Shown: in pieces, positions 12,508-25,878 of the stretch
Numbering within the stretch: position 1 is the first letter of the stretch
How the letters are laid out: each line of letters begins with the position of its first letter
Origin: Paraphysoderma sedebokerense
Taxonomy: Eukaryota > Blastocladiomycota > Physodermatomycetes > Physodermatales > Physodermataceae
DNA: 64,000 nt
Direction: 5' to 3'
NCBI GenBank assembly: GCA_025602915.1
Contig: JAHLJZ010000057.1
Location: 62,001-126,000 of the forward strand
Position numbers and translations under genes: made by a program
Notes under the pieces: model-generated
The model's database searches: none
The model's input: the letters and a program-made list of their open reading frames with translations, nothing else
What the model was told of the DNA's origin: nothing

Positions 12508-14922
12508 TCAACCTTCCTCCTCCGCGACATCGCCAATTCCACTCCACGCTTCCTCTGGATCAGGCAACTTTTCGAGGAACTCCTTTCCCTCGTCTTTCTC
12601 GCCGTCGCCACCCCCAAACACACCGTCCCACTTCCCTCGGACATTGTCCACCACACACCCAAAGTCAATCAGATCATCCGGATCAGGAGTCACTATCAAA
12701 CTGCGCGCGGACTCGTCTGACTGTCCAGCGTCTGAAGAAGAACGAATGGTGTGAGTGTAGAATAAGGAAAAGAGAGCCTGAGGTTTATTCGACGGCGATG
12801 TTGGGTTGGACAGATCTGGGAATCGTACAAACCAATTATATTCGTCAATTTCTAATGAATTTTTGAAACTTGCGATAATAAAATGAGGCAATCTCACCAT
12901 CAACATTTTGAGCTGTGACATTTCGTGCATCGGTTATATCAACCAAAGATGTTACAGCCTCGAACAAGTCGGTTTTCGGATCTTTACCATCTTCGCTATT
13001 CACTGAAAAGTACAGGACATCTGACATCGCGGTGTTCAGGAACGAGAGAAAGTCACATTAAATTGATGCACGGAAATCAGAGCGAAAAAATACTGACAAT
13101 ATCCATTTGGTACAACGCCCACTCCTTCTGACATCTGTATCACCCTTATCGCGTAACGTTTTGTATCATTTGGTGGGACGATGGTGACCGTCACGGAACA
13201 ATCTTCGTACAGCGATTTATCCGTTATGATAATGGCGCGAGAAACGTATCGACTAATCAACTTATTTAGCATAGATTCTATCGAGTACAGGATCCAATAT
13301 ACTAAATTCAAACATACGTGGAACTCATTTGTGGTGGTAAATGTGTCGGGAGGAATTGGGAATAATCTAACGACATGACCAAATTTTTAGATTTCACTAT
13401 TTCGCCTTCTTCGGTTTTCAAAACCCAATTCTCAGTCTGCGGGTCACGGGAAAGTGAGGTAATTTGTTGATTGAGCATGCAGATACCACCGTACACAGCA
13501 GACACTCTATTCCATTTAATGTTAACACAACTGCATGGCGCAAGGCTCAAAAAGGAGGCAGATTCGAATGATGGGAAAATAAATGTGACATTTATCACAG
13601 TCAAACTGTACGAACCTGCAAAATGATTGCGATAATTCACAACCTCCGCCATACAGCGGACATAACAGCGGTGAGTTCCCGAACCGCCCTAGAGACGACA
13701 GATATTTTTTCGATTGTCGCAGTCCTTCTTGTGCAGAATCTGAAATAAGGAAAAATCAGATGTTCTGTAACTAATATCAAAAAAAGCAAGCAACGTACAA
13801 TGAGTAGGTTCTTTAATTGGAAGCATAGCAACACCATTGACGAATATTGATCTGTACTTCCCAGTCATACCGTATTGGTCCAACAATTGAGAGAATGTCA
13901 TAGAATTTGTGTCTACAAGAAAATAAACAAATGAACTATCAACCACACAACGAACAGAATATTCGAAACTTCGTCGAATTTAAATTTCACTCACCGCCCA
14001 GTTCGGTTTCCGAATCCTTCATTGCTGAGGTAAAGAATTTCATCAATTTTCGCTTTTCAACTAGCGATAACTTTTTGTTTGAAAAAACATCTTCCTTCGA
14101 TGTTGGCACCTGCATCATCAGGATTGCGACGTAAGATAATTTGGACTCTAGACAACAAGATGCTGTCGTCAAAGTCGTAGGAGATTCTTAGTCGAACACA
14201 CCTTTTCTATATCGCCATTACCGAAATCAACGAATACAGACTCCAGTAATTTACATTCTAAATATTTTCCAACTCTTGAAGACATCAGCAAATCAACCAA
14301 GGATCCTCGGCAGAAAAGTAGTTTCGGGGATAATTCGAGGGCAAACTTTCGCGATAGTTTGCGCAGGTTTTCTTCGATATTACTGTCAGCAATGGTAGGC
14401 GGTATCGATGTTTCAGGCTCTTTATTCTCTGATGTTGAATTTATACTGACGTCGGTTGGCGACGGAGAATGAACGCTATATGTGACGTTGCTATAACATG
14501 AACAGGTCGGTTCGTTCTGCGCTGTGACTTAACCATAAGATGAGAATGAGAATGATTCATGACCACTCTATAATAAAACTCATACTGTCTGTCCTTTCAT
14601 TCGGCTTAAATTTCTCAGCCCATTCCATTAATGAATTGAAATTAAAAGCAGTCCAGTTGCCGCCGTAATAGTCATTCTGGTCCAAGAGTAATACTGATTT
14701 GCCTGCTCTTGCTGCCGCACTAGAAATGATTCCAAAGTGTATTTATAAACGACTAATTAGCAATTTCCAACATTACGGCGCTTATAAGGTTCTAAATCTC
14801 CTATGTCATATCACGCTTACCAAGGGTAGTAATTCAACTTACGCTGCCCATAACGCTTCGGGGACACCGGTCCCAAGGACGGTAAGATCAAATTCAGAGG
14901 GAAGTGACTGTTTCTGAGACAT
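12508..14922 (-). CDS. MRS6: Rab escort protein / Rab geranylgeranyltransferase component A
   Basis: REP presents newly made Rab GTPases to Rab geranylgeranyltransferase; related to GDI. The N-terminus starts at 14922 with MSQKQSLPSEFDLTVLGTGV-PEALWAA, the degenerate dinucleotide-fold motif of REP/GDI. After the first intron comes AARAGKSVLLLDQNDYYGGN followed by WTAFNF and LMEWAEKF, the signature block of REP rather than GDI. The middle holds MTFSQLLDQYGMTGKYRSIF (a variant of the family's FL..G.M.KYR region), AVYGGICMLNQQI (typical YGG..ML region) and LKTEEGEIVKSKNLV. The C-terminal exon encodes TPDPDDLIDFGCVVDN and ends LEKLPDPEEAWSGIGDVAEE, as in REP acidic tails. Several introns; most exon limits are approximate. 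Confidence 0.87.
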
Positions 14923-15785
14923 AATTGAAGAAGTTCCGTCTTTTCAGCAATCTGAGTTCCAGTGCAAGAAGTCGACAGCGCTTAACTGGACGAAGTTCAA
15001 GTTCTTAAAGGCTTAAACCCCGGAAGCTACGGACATCGGAGTTTTTACAGTTTTTACAAAAACCGTATTAATGACATTCTTTAATTTAATAAAACGTATC
15101 AAAATATAATTATTATCATCCTATTCTTTCCTTGGTTGAATTCTCGCTGTAGTTTTAGGTGCCTCGAATAGAGCCTTCAATACTTCAAAGACGCATTTGT
15201 CCGAACCAACGACACACACAGAAGAGAATCATATTGAACCGACCCAAACTAAAGCCAATATGAGCATGATTTGAACGCCTTGAATATCCTTATTTTGGAT
15301 TCCAAAAGTATTACAGATCGAATCCCTGCAAATTGGACTAAACTCGCGCCGGAGCTTAAATCAGGTCGGGGACTGGTAATATTAAAATATTATTTTCTAT
15401 TTGTTTAAGACCGCTTTTCTCTCAAAATTAAGGCTTTATATTAAAGCTATTTTACTTAAGCATCTCTAGGTTCGTCTGTTCGATGCAGTGTAAGTACAGC
15501 CAACTGTAAATTTAAGCAGGTCACATCCCGAGCCATCACAGAAGAGACGGCGATATATCTATAACAGAAAAGGAGGGCCAAGTTATACTAGTATAACTAG
15601 TAGCAGTACCTAGAATAAAACCAAATTATGATATAAAAAAACCAATCACGATAGTGATAAATGAATTGTTTACGGGTCTGACAATGCTCCTTGACAACTG
15701 AACACGTGACATGACATAACAAAAGTTTGAAGTCCAAGAATTTAGCATTGCTAATAGGAAGGGAGATACAACATTTAACGACACA
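14923..15785. other. Intergenic divergent promoter region (Rab escort / HGH1)
   Basis: About 860 bp between two genes transcribed apart. It must hold both promoters. No coding frame, tRNA or clear repeat was recognised. A short palindromic patch (TATACTAGTATA, near 15583-15594) and a CACGTGAC box at 15713 are the only structured elements noticed. Confidence 0.6.
15713..15720. promoter_or_regulatory. CACGTGAC E-box upstream of HGH1
   Basis: A CACGTG core followed by AC, about 65 bp upstream of the HGH1 start. Such sites are bound by bHLH factors (Cbf1/CDE1 type) in fungi. Similar boxes recur at 40250 and 44775 in this window. Function is inferred. Confidence 0.4.
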
Positions 15786-17406
15786 ATGACCATCTTAGAG
15801 ATTGAAAACCAACTGGACGAAGTATTTATCTCTCTTAAATTTCGGCATCATTAATTTCAAGACACCAAAATTGACTTCTCCTCTTTCTGTATTAGCTCGT
15901 CGAATTCTTTACTCATGACAATCCTCAAGTCGTAGAAGCAGCATCCCAGTACATTGCCTCATTGTCAGGTGGAGATGCTAAACCACTACTACTCCTGCCA
16001 CGTAGAATGAGTCGAGTAGTAAATGGACTCAAGAAGTTAGTGACAACTGATCCAGTTGTGGCACATAATGCGATTAAAGCATTGATTAATTTAAGTACTG
16101 AGGAAGCTGTAATGAACGAATGTGCAGATGAAGAGTTCTTAATGTTTCTGGGGAAATTAGCGTTGGTACGATTTATGCCGATCTTTCATTTAATTTTGAA
16201 TCGAAAACCTCTTCGATTAACATTTGGTATCTCTTTTCGCAGACTCCGACGTCAGTACTGGCAGACCCCGTGTGCATGTTGCTTTCGAATCTATCAAAGA
16301 ACCCCAATGTTGTGTCCTCACTTCTCACACTTCCACCTCATCTTTCCATTTCCGCTCCACCGTCTGTCATTCTTCAAGATGACGCTATTCCTCGTGAGAA
16401 GTTACCACAAGTGAAATATCTGCGTGAAAGTATTGATCGTCTTTTCGGAATGCCAACACTTTTGGATCAACTTGTCGAAGTTTTTGGTCGTGGCGTACCT
16501 CGGCTGGTTGATAGTGCAGAAGGGAAAGCGGAAAAACAGAAATGGTTTAATGAAAACGCAGAATTTCACTTTCTGGGGAGTGTGTTTGCGAATGTTTCGA
16601 GTGCTGACAATGGGCGAGATTTTTTCTTGGAGAGTGTGCAAAGTCGGTATCAAAAAATGGTAGCCCCGGAAGCCAAGAAACAGAAAATGGATTCAGAGAC
16701 TGAACAAAAATCATCTGATGCTTTGCCTTCTGTGGATGAATCAAACGTCTCGGCTTTGAGTAAATTGATCTGCTTTACTGAGCACGACAACCTTATTCGA
16801 CGAGGTGGCGTCGTCTCTACAATAAAGTATGTATTGATTAAATTATTAGAATGCTTGGCTGAAGAACAATTTCAGCTAACATGATACTGCAGGAACTGCG
16901 CATTTCATCTGACAGCACACGACGACTTTCTCGCACCCTCTCATCCGCATTACCTCATTCAGTCACTCCTAATTCCTCTTGCGCCGCCATTATTGGCTGA
17001 CAATCTCTTAACTGATGATCAGCTAGACCTGGACACTACCCCCGACTATCTTCTCTCTCTTCCGACTTCACATTTTGTTGAAACTGACCCACACCTTCGT
17101 CGTATTCTTCTGGAATCGATTCTTTTGTTATCTTGTACTCGCGTGGGCAGAGATACATTGAGGAACGAAAAAGCTTACTATGTTATCAGAGAAATGCACA
17201 AGCTGGAGAGCGATAAAGCTGTCAAAGTTGTAGCAGAGAGGATAGTAGATATGTTGATGAGAGATGAAAGTACTGGTATTGAAGAAACCGACAGCGAAGT
17301 GAAGGAGTTGATGCGATTTGTCGGTGCTGGTGAAAGAGATACAGAATTGGAACAGGTCCTGGAGCAAGACGACGACGATGATATGATTATTGAAGAAATC
17401 ATTTAA
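15786..17406 (+). CDS. HGH1: HGH1 family protein, eEF2 folding chaperone
   Basis: Armadillo-like protein that in yeast helps eEF2 fold with TRiC/CCT and Cns1. Four exons, 15786-15821, 15896-16165, 16243-16826 and 16893-17406, sum to 1,404 nt (467 residues). It starts MTILEIENQLDE; exon 2 begins LVEFFTHDNPQVVEAASQYI and includes HNAIKALINLSTEEAV. Exon 3 has the family block VCMLLSNLSKNPNV and, further on, FHFLGSVFANVSS followed by NGRDFFLE. The splice to exon 4 makes IKNCAFHLTAHDDF and then LLIPLAPPLL, matching the DUF383/DUF384 order of HGH1. The protein ends in an acidic stretch with a run of Asp. The length is somewhat above yeast Hgh1 (394), in line with other eukaryotes. Confidence 0.9.
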
Positions 17407-17757
17407 TTAGCAAAGCTCATATACATAACTTATAATATCATGAATATCTGACTGTGAACAAATGAATATGTTATTCCATGTAAATGGAAGCCGTCCTTGT
17501 TCAGCGGCCCGAATGCTCAGATGGCGCGCATGGCAGCACGTTGAGGTTTTGAAACAAACATATCCAGGACATAGTGTCCAACGACGACAATCTCTTTTGT
17601 ATGATGGCGGATGATGTATGTTGTTAGAAGTATGATGCTCGGGCGATAGGAGGGCGTCCTCAACTTTTCTTGAATCTAAAAGCGAAGTTCATCTTGTTCC
17701 ATTCCGTATTTGACCTTTTATCTTTTTACCTCGTTCATTATACATATCGCATAGAAG
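17407..17757. other. Intergenic, promoter of galactokinase
   Basis: About 350 bp, AT-rich, with a pyrimidine-rich patch before the galactokinase ATG. No further gene recognised. Confidence 0.55.
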
Positions 17758-19950
17758 ATGTCTCCAGTCTCTCCGGCCCATCAGCCCCTCCCTATATTTT
17801 CGTCTTTAAAAGATATATATGAACCACATCGTTTGCCTTTCCAAACGTACTGTCTTTTTCTTGTCCTCCGTATTCCCGGTTCAAGCCGGCTATTGCTCTG
17901 AACACTTTCGCTCTGCATTTATATTCCGTTAGCAGGTAGAAAGATCTATTCATTAACCGAATCAATCTTTGTCCACTTATCGAAATAGCAAACGGTATGC
18001 CCGCCTCAACGATGAATTCTCCAAAAAATTTAACTTGAAGGCGCAATTTATCTGCAGAGCCCCTGGAAGAGTAAATTTAATTGGTACGTTTTCCAGATCG
18101 TTGACATATTCTAGTGATCCAGAAGAAACCGATGATGTGCTTGGTTGGTAGTATGCACACATACAAAATACTGACTCGTCTTTACTTTGATTTACAGGCG
18201 AACATATTGATTACGCAGGGTACTATTGAAGATTTCTTTCAGTTCTATTTGTCTTGGTTAAGACGGGCTTCATTGACTCATTCCCTTTCAAGATTTGGTG
18301 TATTGCCCATGGCGATCGACCGTGATATCATTATTGCCGTGGCCATCGTTCCAACTTTAGCTGATGAACAGCCCAAAGTATTTTTGGCTAATACCGATTC
18401 GGAAAAGTACCCTGATCGATCGTTTGTTCACGATGAAAGTAACGATATCGTCGATATCAACAGTAAAGTGTTGGAATGGAGTAATTACTTTAAGAGTGGC
18501 TACAAAGTAGGATTTGATACTGTTCCTCATCAGCCTTTACTCAGACAATTGACCCAATGCTTACTGCGTTAGGGGATTTACAAAAACCTTGGTCTCTCGA
18601 CTCCTCGTCACCATTTGTATTGTCTCGTAGACAGTACTCTCCCAACGGGATCCGGATTGTCTAGTTCATCAGCTTTTGTCGTTTGCTCGGCATTAGTCGC
18701 TCTTTTTACATCAACTGGACAAAGTCCATCTACTTCGCAGGAGGTTACTTCCAAAGTTACGAAAAAAGCGTTGACTGAGATTGCGATCAGTTCCGAAAGA
18801 TATGTAAGTCGACATTCTCTGTCACCTTCGTACTCTCTGTCCAGCTCATAACCGTTTTTGTTTTGTCTTTAGGTGGGTGTTGAATCAGGAGGCATGGATC
18901 AATCTATCTCGGTCATGGGGCTCCGAAATTCTGCCTGCATGATTCATTTTGTTCCGACTCTTGCTGCCGATCCTATTAAACTTCCCTTTGATCCTTCCGA
19001 ATCCGAGTCAACTGCCGAACATGATGCACCCATTTTCGTTATCGCCCATTGTATGGTAACTGCCGACAAGCATGTGACTGCCCCGACGAATTATAATCTC
19101 AGAGTAGTGGAAACTAGATTGGCTGCTGTCATGTTGTCTAAATATTGCAATCTTGATGAATCCCGTACTCTCCATGACTTCATGATTTCTTACTTTTCAC
19201 TACCTCAAAATCAAGTCGCATCGTCTGTTTCAAAACCAGAGGAACTTGAACTGAAATTCCGTAAGATGGGAGAACTTGTAGACTCAGTTTTTGGTGCTAC
19301 CGAGTCCTTACGTCAGGGATGGTCAATTGAGCAAGTCGCTGAATTTTTGCAAATGTCTGTAGCGGAATTGAAAAAGAAATTCATGTCTAGTTTTGAAGTA
19401 AGATTCGAAAAGTTAAAGCTGTGGAAAAGAAGTAAACATGTTTTTGAGGAAGCGGAAAGAGTTTGGAAATTTAGAAGTATCTGTGAACATGGCGACGGTG
19501 TTCAAAGTAAGATTGAAAAATTAGGAGAGTTGATGAACGGAAGTTTCAAAAGTTGTAGAGAGTTGTTCGAATGCAGTTGCGACGAGTTAAATGAACTTGT
19601 CGAGCTAAGTAGAAAAGCTGGGGCAGTCGGTGCTAGATTGACAGGTTTGTAGCCAACTCAATTCGCATGCGTTTTATCTTCCTTTCCGCTGACTGTGTGC
19701 TCTCTTTCAAATTTACTATTTGTATTTTACAGGAGCCGGTTGGGGCGGTTCGACAGTTTCTCTTCTTCCTCGTTCATCCATGTTGCCGTCTTATCTGTCG
19801 ACGTTAACAAAGGAGTACTATCTTAAACACAACTTTATCCAATCCATGGATACTCTACAAAACAATGAAATGGTCCCAAAAGAATTGGAAAATTGGCTCT
19901 TCCCGACAACTCCGGGGAGCGGTGCAGGGGTAGTAGTTCTAGGTAGCTAG
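17758..19950 (+). CDS. GAL1: Galactokinase (GHMP kinase)
   Basis: Phosphorylates galactose at C1, first step of the Leloir pathway. Start chosen at ATG 17758 because MSPVSPAHQPLPIFSSLKDI gives the usual N-terminal leader, and exon 1 (17758-17846) splices in frame to exon 2 (17989-18083) encoding KRYARLNDEFSKKF and CRAPGRVNLIG. The galactokinase signature GRVNLIGEHIDYAGFGVLP is completed over two introns (18084-18197 and about 18222-18289). The ATP-binding GHMP motif LPTGSGLSSSSAF is at 18636-18674; ERYVGVESGGMDQSISVMG follows over an intron; the C-terminal motif GAGWGGSTVSLLP is at 19735-19773. The size, roughly 500-530 residues, fits fungal and GALK2-type enzymes. The neighbours are not GAL7 or GAL10, so there is no GAL cluster here. 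Confidence 0.93.
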
Positions 19951-20209
19951 AAAGGCTGAACGAAATGGAACTCGAACAACAGATAATAGTGATAGAGTAA
20001 AGTGTATAAGAGTTGTTGCGATAAACTAATTGCCCGGCTGGGACATTTATTTGTTACTCCATTACTATGAAATAGATTTATTGAATTTCTGTCTTTAAAA
20101 TTGACTATGATTCAGCTCTCGCGTCGAATCCTCAATTCTTCTCCAGTCCTTTTTTTTTGCTTTGGATTAGAATTATTTGAGTATAGTATTAGAACGAATG
20201 TTCGCTAAT
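19951..20209. other. Intergenic, 3' flank of galactokinase
   Basis: About 260 bp of AT-rich sequence with a T-run near 20151-20158, leading into the copia fossil. No gene seen. Confidence 0.5.
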
Positions 20210-20830
20210 GGTCAAGGGGGAGTGTTGAAATTCGGTGGAACTCGTAACTGGACAGGTTACGAACACAGAGACATAACACGTGACTATATTGTATATCGTA
20301 TCTATGTAATAAACAGGAAACCGGTAATTTTACGAAGCGGATAAGTTTATATAATCATCTTATAATATATGAGGACTCGTCATTAGCCCAGTGTATCTAC
20401 CCAATCGAAATGTCAAACTCCAATACCACCTTGCCAATCCCCGAAGGGCCAATCCTCGAAATTGATCTCCTCGATGAAGATGGCCAAAATTATATAAGCT
20501 GGGCATCGCAATGCCGAATTCTCTTGATAACAAAATCCGTCGAATATACGATTTCTGATGAATACCCACGCCTCCGGCCGAACCAACTCTGACTCAGCCC
20601 GCCACCGAGGAACAGGTTACCCGATACAATCGTCAATTAACCGAATATCAACGAAAGCTAGAAGCAATCGAGATAATGGAAAGAGACCAGGCTGTGGCCT
20701 ATCTCGCTATCATTCGTCATCTTCCGCCGGTACTAAAGCACCTACTTCGCTACGAAAATCAACCTAAGAATATCTGGAAAGCCCTCCAGCAAAATTCTCA
20801 CGGGCTGTTCAACAATGTGTCGCACGGATA
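20210..20830 (+). mobile_element. Ty1/copia retrotransposon fossil: LTR-like segment plus gag start
   Basis: A purine-rich tract at about 20211-20222 is followed by an LTR-like segment starting TGTTGAAATTC (20223) and running to about 20403. Directly after it comes gag-like coding sequence from 20410. Recognisable copia gag traits are an opening with a GPILEIDLLDEDGQNYISWA-type block (as in DUF4219/UBN2 gag leaders) and a stretch with AYLAIIRHLPPVLKHLL. Only the start of gag is present: protease, integrase, reverse transcriptase and a second LTR are absent. The element is broken, with few breaks in what remains plus a large loss, suggesting a moderately old relic. Confidence 0.55.
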
Positions 20831-21496
20831 CTGAGAGAATTATTATTTATTTAAAGAAGTTGCTATAGTGTAGGAAAACTCGACATCTTGAACTGATGTA
20901 CTATGTCAACGAATCTTCTAGTTTGTTATCATGTGCTATTATTTGTACTCTCCAATCTGCGGACGACCCGCATAATTGGATATATGGTATTGCTCTCTTG
21001 AGTTATGCATTTCAGTTAATTTAAAAGTCAGTAGCGATTATGTATCTTATGACGTTGCAACTCGTTAATCTAGACAACGGAAGACAGACTTCGCCGTCCT
21101 CGCTGGTCGCGTTTCCCGTTATATAAGCAAAGACATTTATGGAAATTTGAGCTATCAAAAGATGGACATTCTATTCCATTCACGATAACAGCATATACAT
21201 CTGAAATTACTGTTATGCCATCAAAACGATTGCATCGAATCATGATATATGCGTGTGGCCTCAGAATTCAAATGTATATATATAAACGATTTATGGCCGG
21301 ATGCAGCGATGCAGCGTCGTGATGGTTGTGTTGATGCGGGTCTCATTGTCAATGATAACATGATAAATATTGTTTGCATCGAGGTGTTTGATTCATATAA
21401 AGTGCACATAATCTGTGCATCACGCCGACCAAAACAAATTCATTTTCAACTTTCTCTCACAAGGAACGGGCCCGTCGAGAACTCGCTTTCATCCAA
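20831..21496. other. Intergenic, upstream of MSH3
   Basis: About 665 bp with no recognised gene. It includes the MSH3 promoter and perhaps more decayed transposon sequence at its left end, which I could not identify. Confidence 0.5.
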
Positions 21497-24400
21497 ATGA
21501 GAATGTTGGGTTCAAGCAAAGCAAAGAAGAAGCCTCTGGCTCAGACTTCCATCTCATCATTTTTTGCTCCGAAACAATCATCCAAAAAACAACAGTCGTC
21601 CTCTCCCACTACTTCCGCGGCACCTCAACCATCTTTCCCGCCAACATCGTCAAATCCTATTATCGTTGATGATATCCCCACCGATGACGATAATGAAGTT
21701 CAATTGGTAGAAGAAACTAACCGTAAAAGATCGATCATTGAGCTTGAACAAGCGGAGGTACCATCGCCTATTAAGAAACAAAAGAAATCTCCGAAAACTC
21801 TTCGGACCTCCAAGTTCGCATATAAGACACATACCAACGATTCGACGCAAGTCGATCCGCTTTCATCGGCCTCGACAACAAATAGAGAGAAGATACAAAG
21901 AAGAGAACAATTCATTCAAAAATTTGGATCTCAGTCGACTAAATCCGAGCAGCGAATGATGACGATACAGGAGCATGTCGAGGCGATCCAACATGAGAAA
22001 AAGGGAAAATCTGCATATACACCCTTGGAGAAACAGTTTGTCGAAATCAAATCAGAAAATCCGGATGTATTGCTGTTAGTGGAAGTTGGGTACAAATATA
22101 GGTTCTTTGGTGACGATGCTCAGGTATGATCTATTCACCTTTCGCAAATAGCGTATTTCCTTGCCCATCTCTACAACGATGCTAATCGACTACCACTGAA
22201 TCAGATTGCATCTCGACAACTCAATATTGCTTGTTTTATTGACCGACACTTTTACACTGCAAGTATCCCTACTCATCGCCTATCTGTCCATGTTAAAAAG
22301 TTGGTTTCTGCAGGGTACAAAGTCGGAGTCGTACGACAAACTGAAACTGCTGCGTTAAAAGCAGCGTCAGACAATAGAAATGCACCATTTACCAGAAAGC
22401 TCACCAATATTTATACCAGAGCTACCTTCATTGATATCCTTTTTCCGGTCGCGTGTGTTCGTTGGTTGGCGGGCAGAGGGCTTTTTGCATTCTAATAATT
22501 ATTAGATTAACTTCTCCTTCACAGTCGGAAGGCATTGAAGATATCTCATCTTTAAACCAGCAGTATTTAATGTGCATCTGGGAACGGCAAAACTCATCTG
22601 ACGAGAAGGCGGAAATTGCTATCGTCGCAGTCGAAGTAGCTACCGGCGACATCATATACGATGACTTTACCGATAACCTTTTACGAAGCGAACTCGAGAC
22701 TAGGATCACGCATTTGGCACCATGTGAACTCTTGTTACCAGTGTCCTTGACTAGTGCCAGCGAAAAATTGATTAAATACTACGCAGGAGCAAAGTTTGTC
22801 TTCTCCCATTCTTCATCATCATGCGATGCATGCTAATGACGTCGGATTTCATTATTAAAACAGCAAATATCAAGTTCGAATCGATCGGCAGCCATTCCAG
22901 GACTACAATGCTGCCGTTTCTTTCATTTCCAATTTTTATGCTTCACGTCCCACAATAGAACAATCCACCCTCCACACTATCCTCTCTCTACCCGCGGGCT
23001 GCATATCATGTATAACGTCCTTAATTCTACACTTTGAAACTTTCTCACTTTCAAATATATTCGACATATCGATTAACTTTCACAAATTCACATCCATCAG
23101 TCACATGACGTTGCCGAGCTCAACACTTAAAAATCTGGAAATATTTCATAACAGTACAGACGGAAGCGAAAAAGGTACATTATTCAGTGTACTAAATCAC
23201 ACGGTTACGTCCTTTGGCAAGCGGATGCTGAAGAAATGGATGTCGAAACCATTAGTGAGAGAGGATGAGTTAGTCGCAAGAGTCGAAGCTGTAGAAGAAG
23301 TTAAGTGCAGAATGGAAGATGGGGTGTTAGAAATTGTGAGGAACGAAATGGCGAAAATGATGGATCTGGAGAAAGGTTAGATTCACTATTTTTTTTGGCT
23401 TGGCTGTTCGCTCGTTTTGACAGTATTGAGAATTTGCTAACCCCGCCTGCAACTTGACTGTATGCCACTTCAGCTTTGTCTCGCCTTCACTACCTTAAAC
23501 TCCCACCATCTTCCCTCTACCAACTTCTTTCAACATTCTCTACGATCACTCGTTTCATTCCTTCGCCGTCTCCCTCTTCCTCCGGACTCTTCTCGTCACC
23601 AGTTCTAAATTCCATATTCAATGGCATTTCTGATGCAGGCACGCTTGCAGAGCAGTACCTGCATTTAATGGATAAAAGCAAGGCGATGGATAACGATAAA
23701 TCTAGTGTATTCATTGAAACCAGAAAAGAAAATGAAGAACGTTGCGGCGACCTGATAAATATTAAGAGGGTTTGTTTCCTATGTAAGATGATCTGAATCG
23801 AAGCTCAGAAGATATCTGACTTGTTGTTTTTCATTTTGCGTTGATTGTTGAATTTGCTTTTTTTCAACCTGTGAATAAATTAGAAACTATCCGATCTCGA
23901 AATGGAGATGCATCGACATTTACTTGATGTTCGTAAAGAGATTAGAAATTCAGGGGTAGAATTCAGAACTGTGTCTGGCATATCGGTACGCCTTTCGCTC
24001 CAGTGTTTTTAATTGGGGTTCGCTTTAAGTGACTCCTGCTAATTTCAGTTCTTCAATAGCACTTAATCGAGCTCCCGCATAAACATGCCATTCCAAAGTC
24101 ATGGATCAAGATATCTGCGACAAAAAGTCTGGCTAGATACCACACTCCATTTGTAGTAGCAAAGCTGAAAGAAGTTGAACAATCTAGAGAACGCTTGGAG
24201 ATTGAAGCGGGTCGAATATACGACGAGTTTTTAAAGTATGCATTTCCATTTCTTGGTCCAAACACCAGCCTACCCGGGCTTACTCTGTCTTCCCTCCTCG
24301 CCGTTTTCAATTCTACAGCCATATTTCAAGTACTTCATACTCTTCACTCCGAAATAGTATAACGAATCTCGCTATTCTAGATTGCTTATATTCGTTAGCA

Positions 24401-25678
24401 ATCGTCGCTAAGCTCCCAGGCTACATCAAACCGGAAATCGTTGACGGTCAAAGTATTGAATTGCAGGAATCGAGGCACCCAGTCTTGGAGTGTTTGGTAG
24501 ATGACTACGTGGGCAATGATATAGCTTTGAATGTATGTAAACTTAGTTGAACTTTACCTCTGCCTTTGCTGGCTTTTTCTAATCAAAAAATGTTCTTATT
24601 TCATTTTTCCTTTGCATCAATAAGGCAAATGGCACCAGGGCAGTCATCATGACCGGTCCAAATATGAGTGGTAAAAGCTCATTGATTAGACAAGTCGCTT
24701 TGAACGTTATCATGACTGTACGTTCCTTCTGAAAATTAATATCTCGAAAGTGGCCTTGAATTTGTGGTATCCCTTGCTTGCATTAATGTTCCAACCATCT
24801 ATCTACAGCAAATAGGCTCCTACGTCCCCGCATCGAAAGCTCGAATGGGAATCTTTGACTCAGTTTACACTCGAATGGGGGCATCGGATAATATCACTCG
24901 CGGTCAATCCACCTTCTTTCTAGAACTTTACGAAACATCCGAAATTATATCAAAATCTACCTCCAAGTCTCTTGTAATTCTCGATGAAATAGGACGCGGT
25001 ACCTCAACCTATGACGGCACAGCCATTGCCTTTGCGGTATTGAAGTATTTCATTGACGTAAAGCAATGTGTGACATTATTCGTGACGCATTACCCACAAG
25101 TTGGAGTGGTTGAACGCACGGGCAAAGGGAAGGTGAAATGCTGGTATATGGGATTTTTGGAGTTAGATTCTCATTCAGCGGATGGCATCACGGAAATGCA
25201 AACTTATGAAAGTGGAAGTGAGCAAGCTACAGCCGAAGGAAACGATGGGAAGAATAAAGAAAAAGTGATTACATTTTTGTATAAAATAGTCGAAGGATTG
25301 GCGGATAAGAGCTATGGATTAAACGTTGCAAAGTTGGCGGGGTTACCGGATAATGTGATTAGGAGGGCGGAAGTGAAAAGTCAAGAAATGGAGGATAAAA
25401 GCAATTCCAAACGGTTTGTGTTCTTTGTCTTTGCTTTTCCCTCGTATTGATTACCCGCATTTTAAACACAATTCGCCTTATTCTTTTTGTGAAACTGCAG
25501 AAACATTTATCTCTTCAAGACACTGCTCCGCGCAGCTTCATATTCTCTGAAGTCAACTCTCACGGACATGGATATCGACTCAGCCACGGACGAATTTAAC
25601 GGCACGGAAGAAGCATCCGAATATATCAAAGAACAGCCGAGTTTATTGGAAGTTATTCAGAGCTCGTTAGTCATGTAA
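21497..25678 (+). CDS. MSH3: DNA mismatch repair protein MSH3
   Basis: MutS homologue that pairs with MSH2 (MutS-beta) and binds insertion/deletion loops. The N-terminal exon (21497-22123) carries a PCNA-binding box QTSISSFF at residues 16-23, a disordered linker and the MutS-I domain start [20 protein letters not shown]. Exon 2 (from 22205) continues [20 protein letters not shown] and [20 protein letters not shown], diagnostic of MSH3 over MSH6. Later exons cover the connector, core ([16 protein letters not shown]) and clamp. The ATPase has Walker [17 protein letters not shown] (about 24654), then [17 protein letters not shown], Walker [14 protein letters not shown] and TLFVTHYPQ. The end is SSLVM at 25678. 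About 14 exons; middle exon limits are approximate. It converges on VWA8 with 200 bp between stops. Confidence 0.93.
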
Positions 25679-25878
25679 ACTAATACGGATTTATTCCGCT
25701 GCATGGAGTAGTTGAAGAGCAGTTCTGAAACCGTCACATGTAGCACTCTCGTTATAACTGTATCAAATTCGATTGTATAGATATCAATTTTGAAAGTTTT
25801 ATTCATTGATCCAATCAATGTATTTAAAGGAATGAATCTTCCATAATCATGATAGAGAACACATAAAAGAATTGAGAT

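Noticed and set aside
17495-17570. tRNA-like GC-richer patch before galactokinase
   Set aside because: No acceptor, D or T arm can be paired and no TTC-A T-loop is present.
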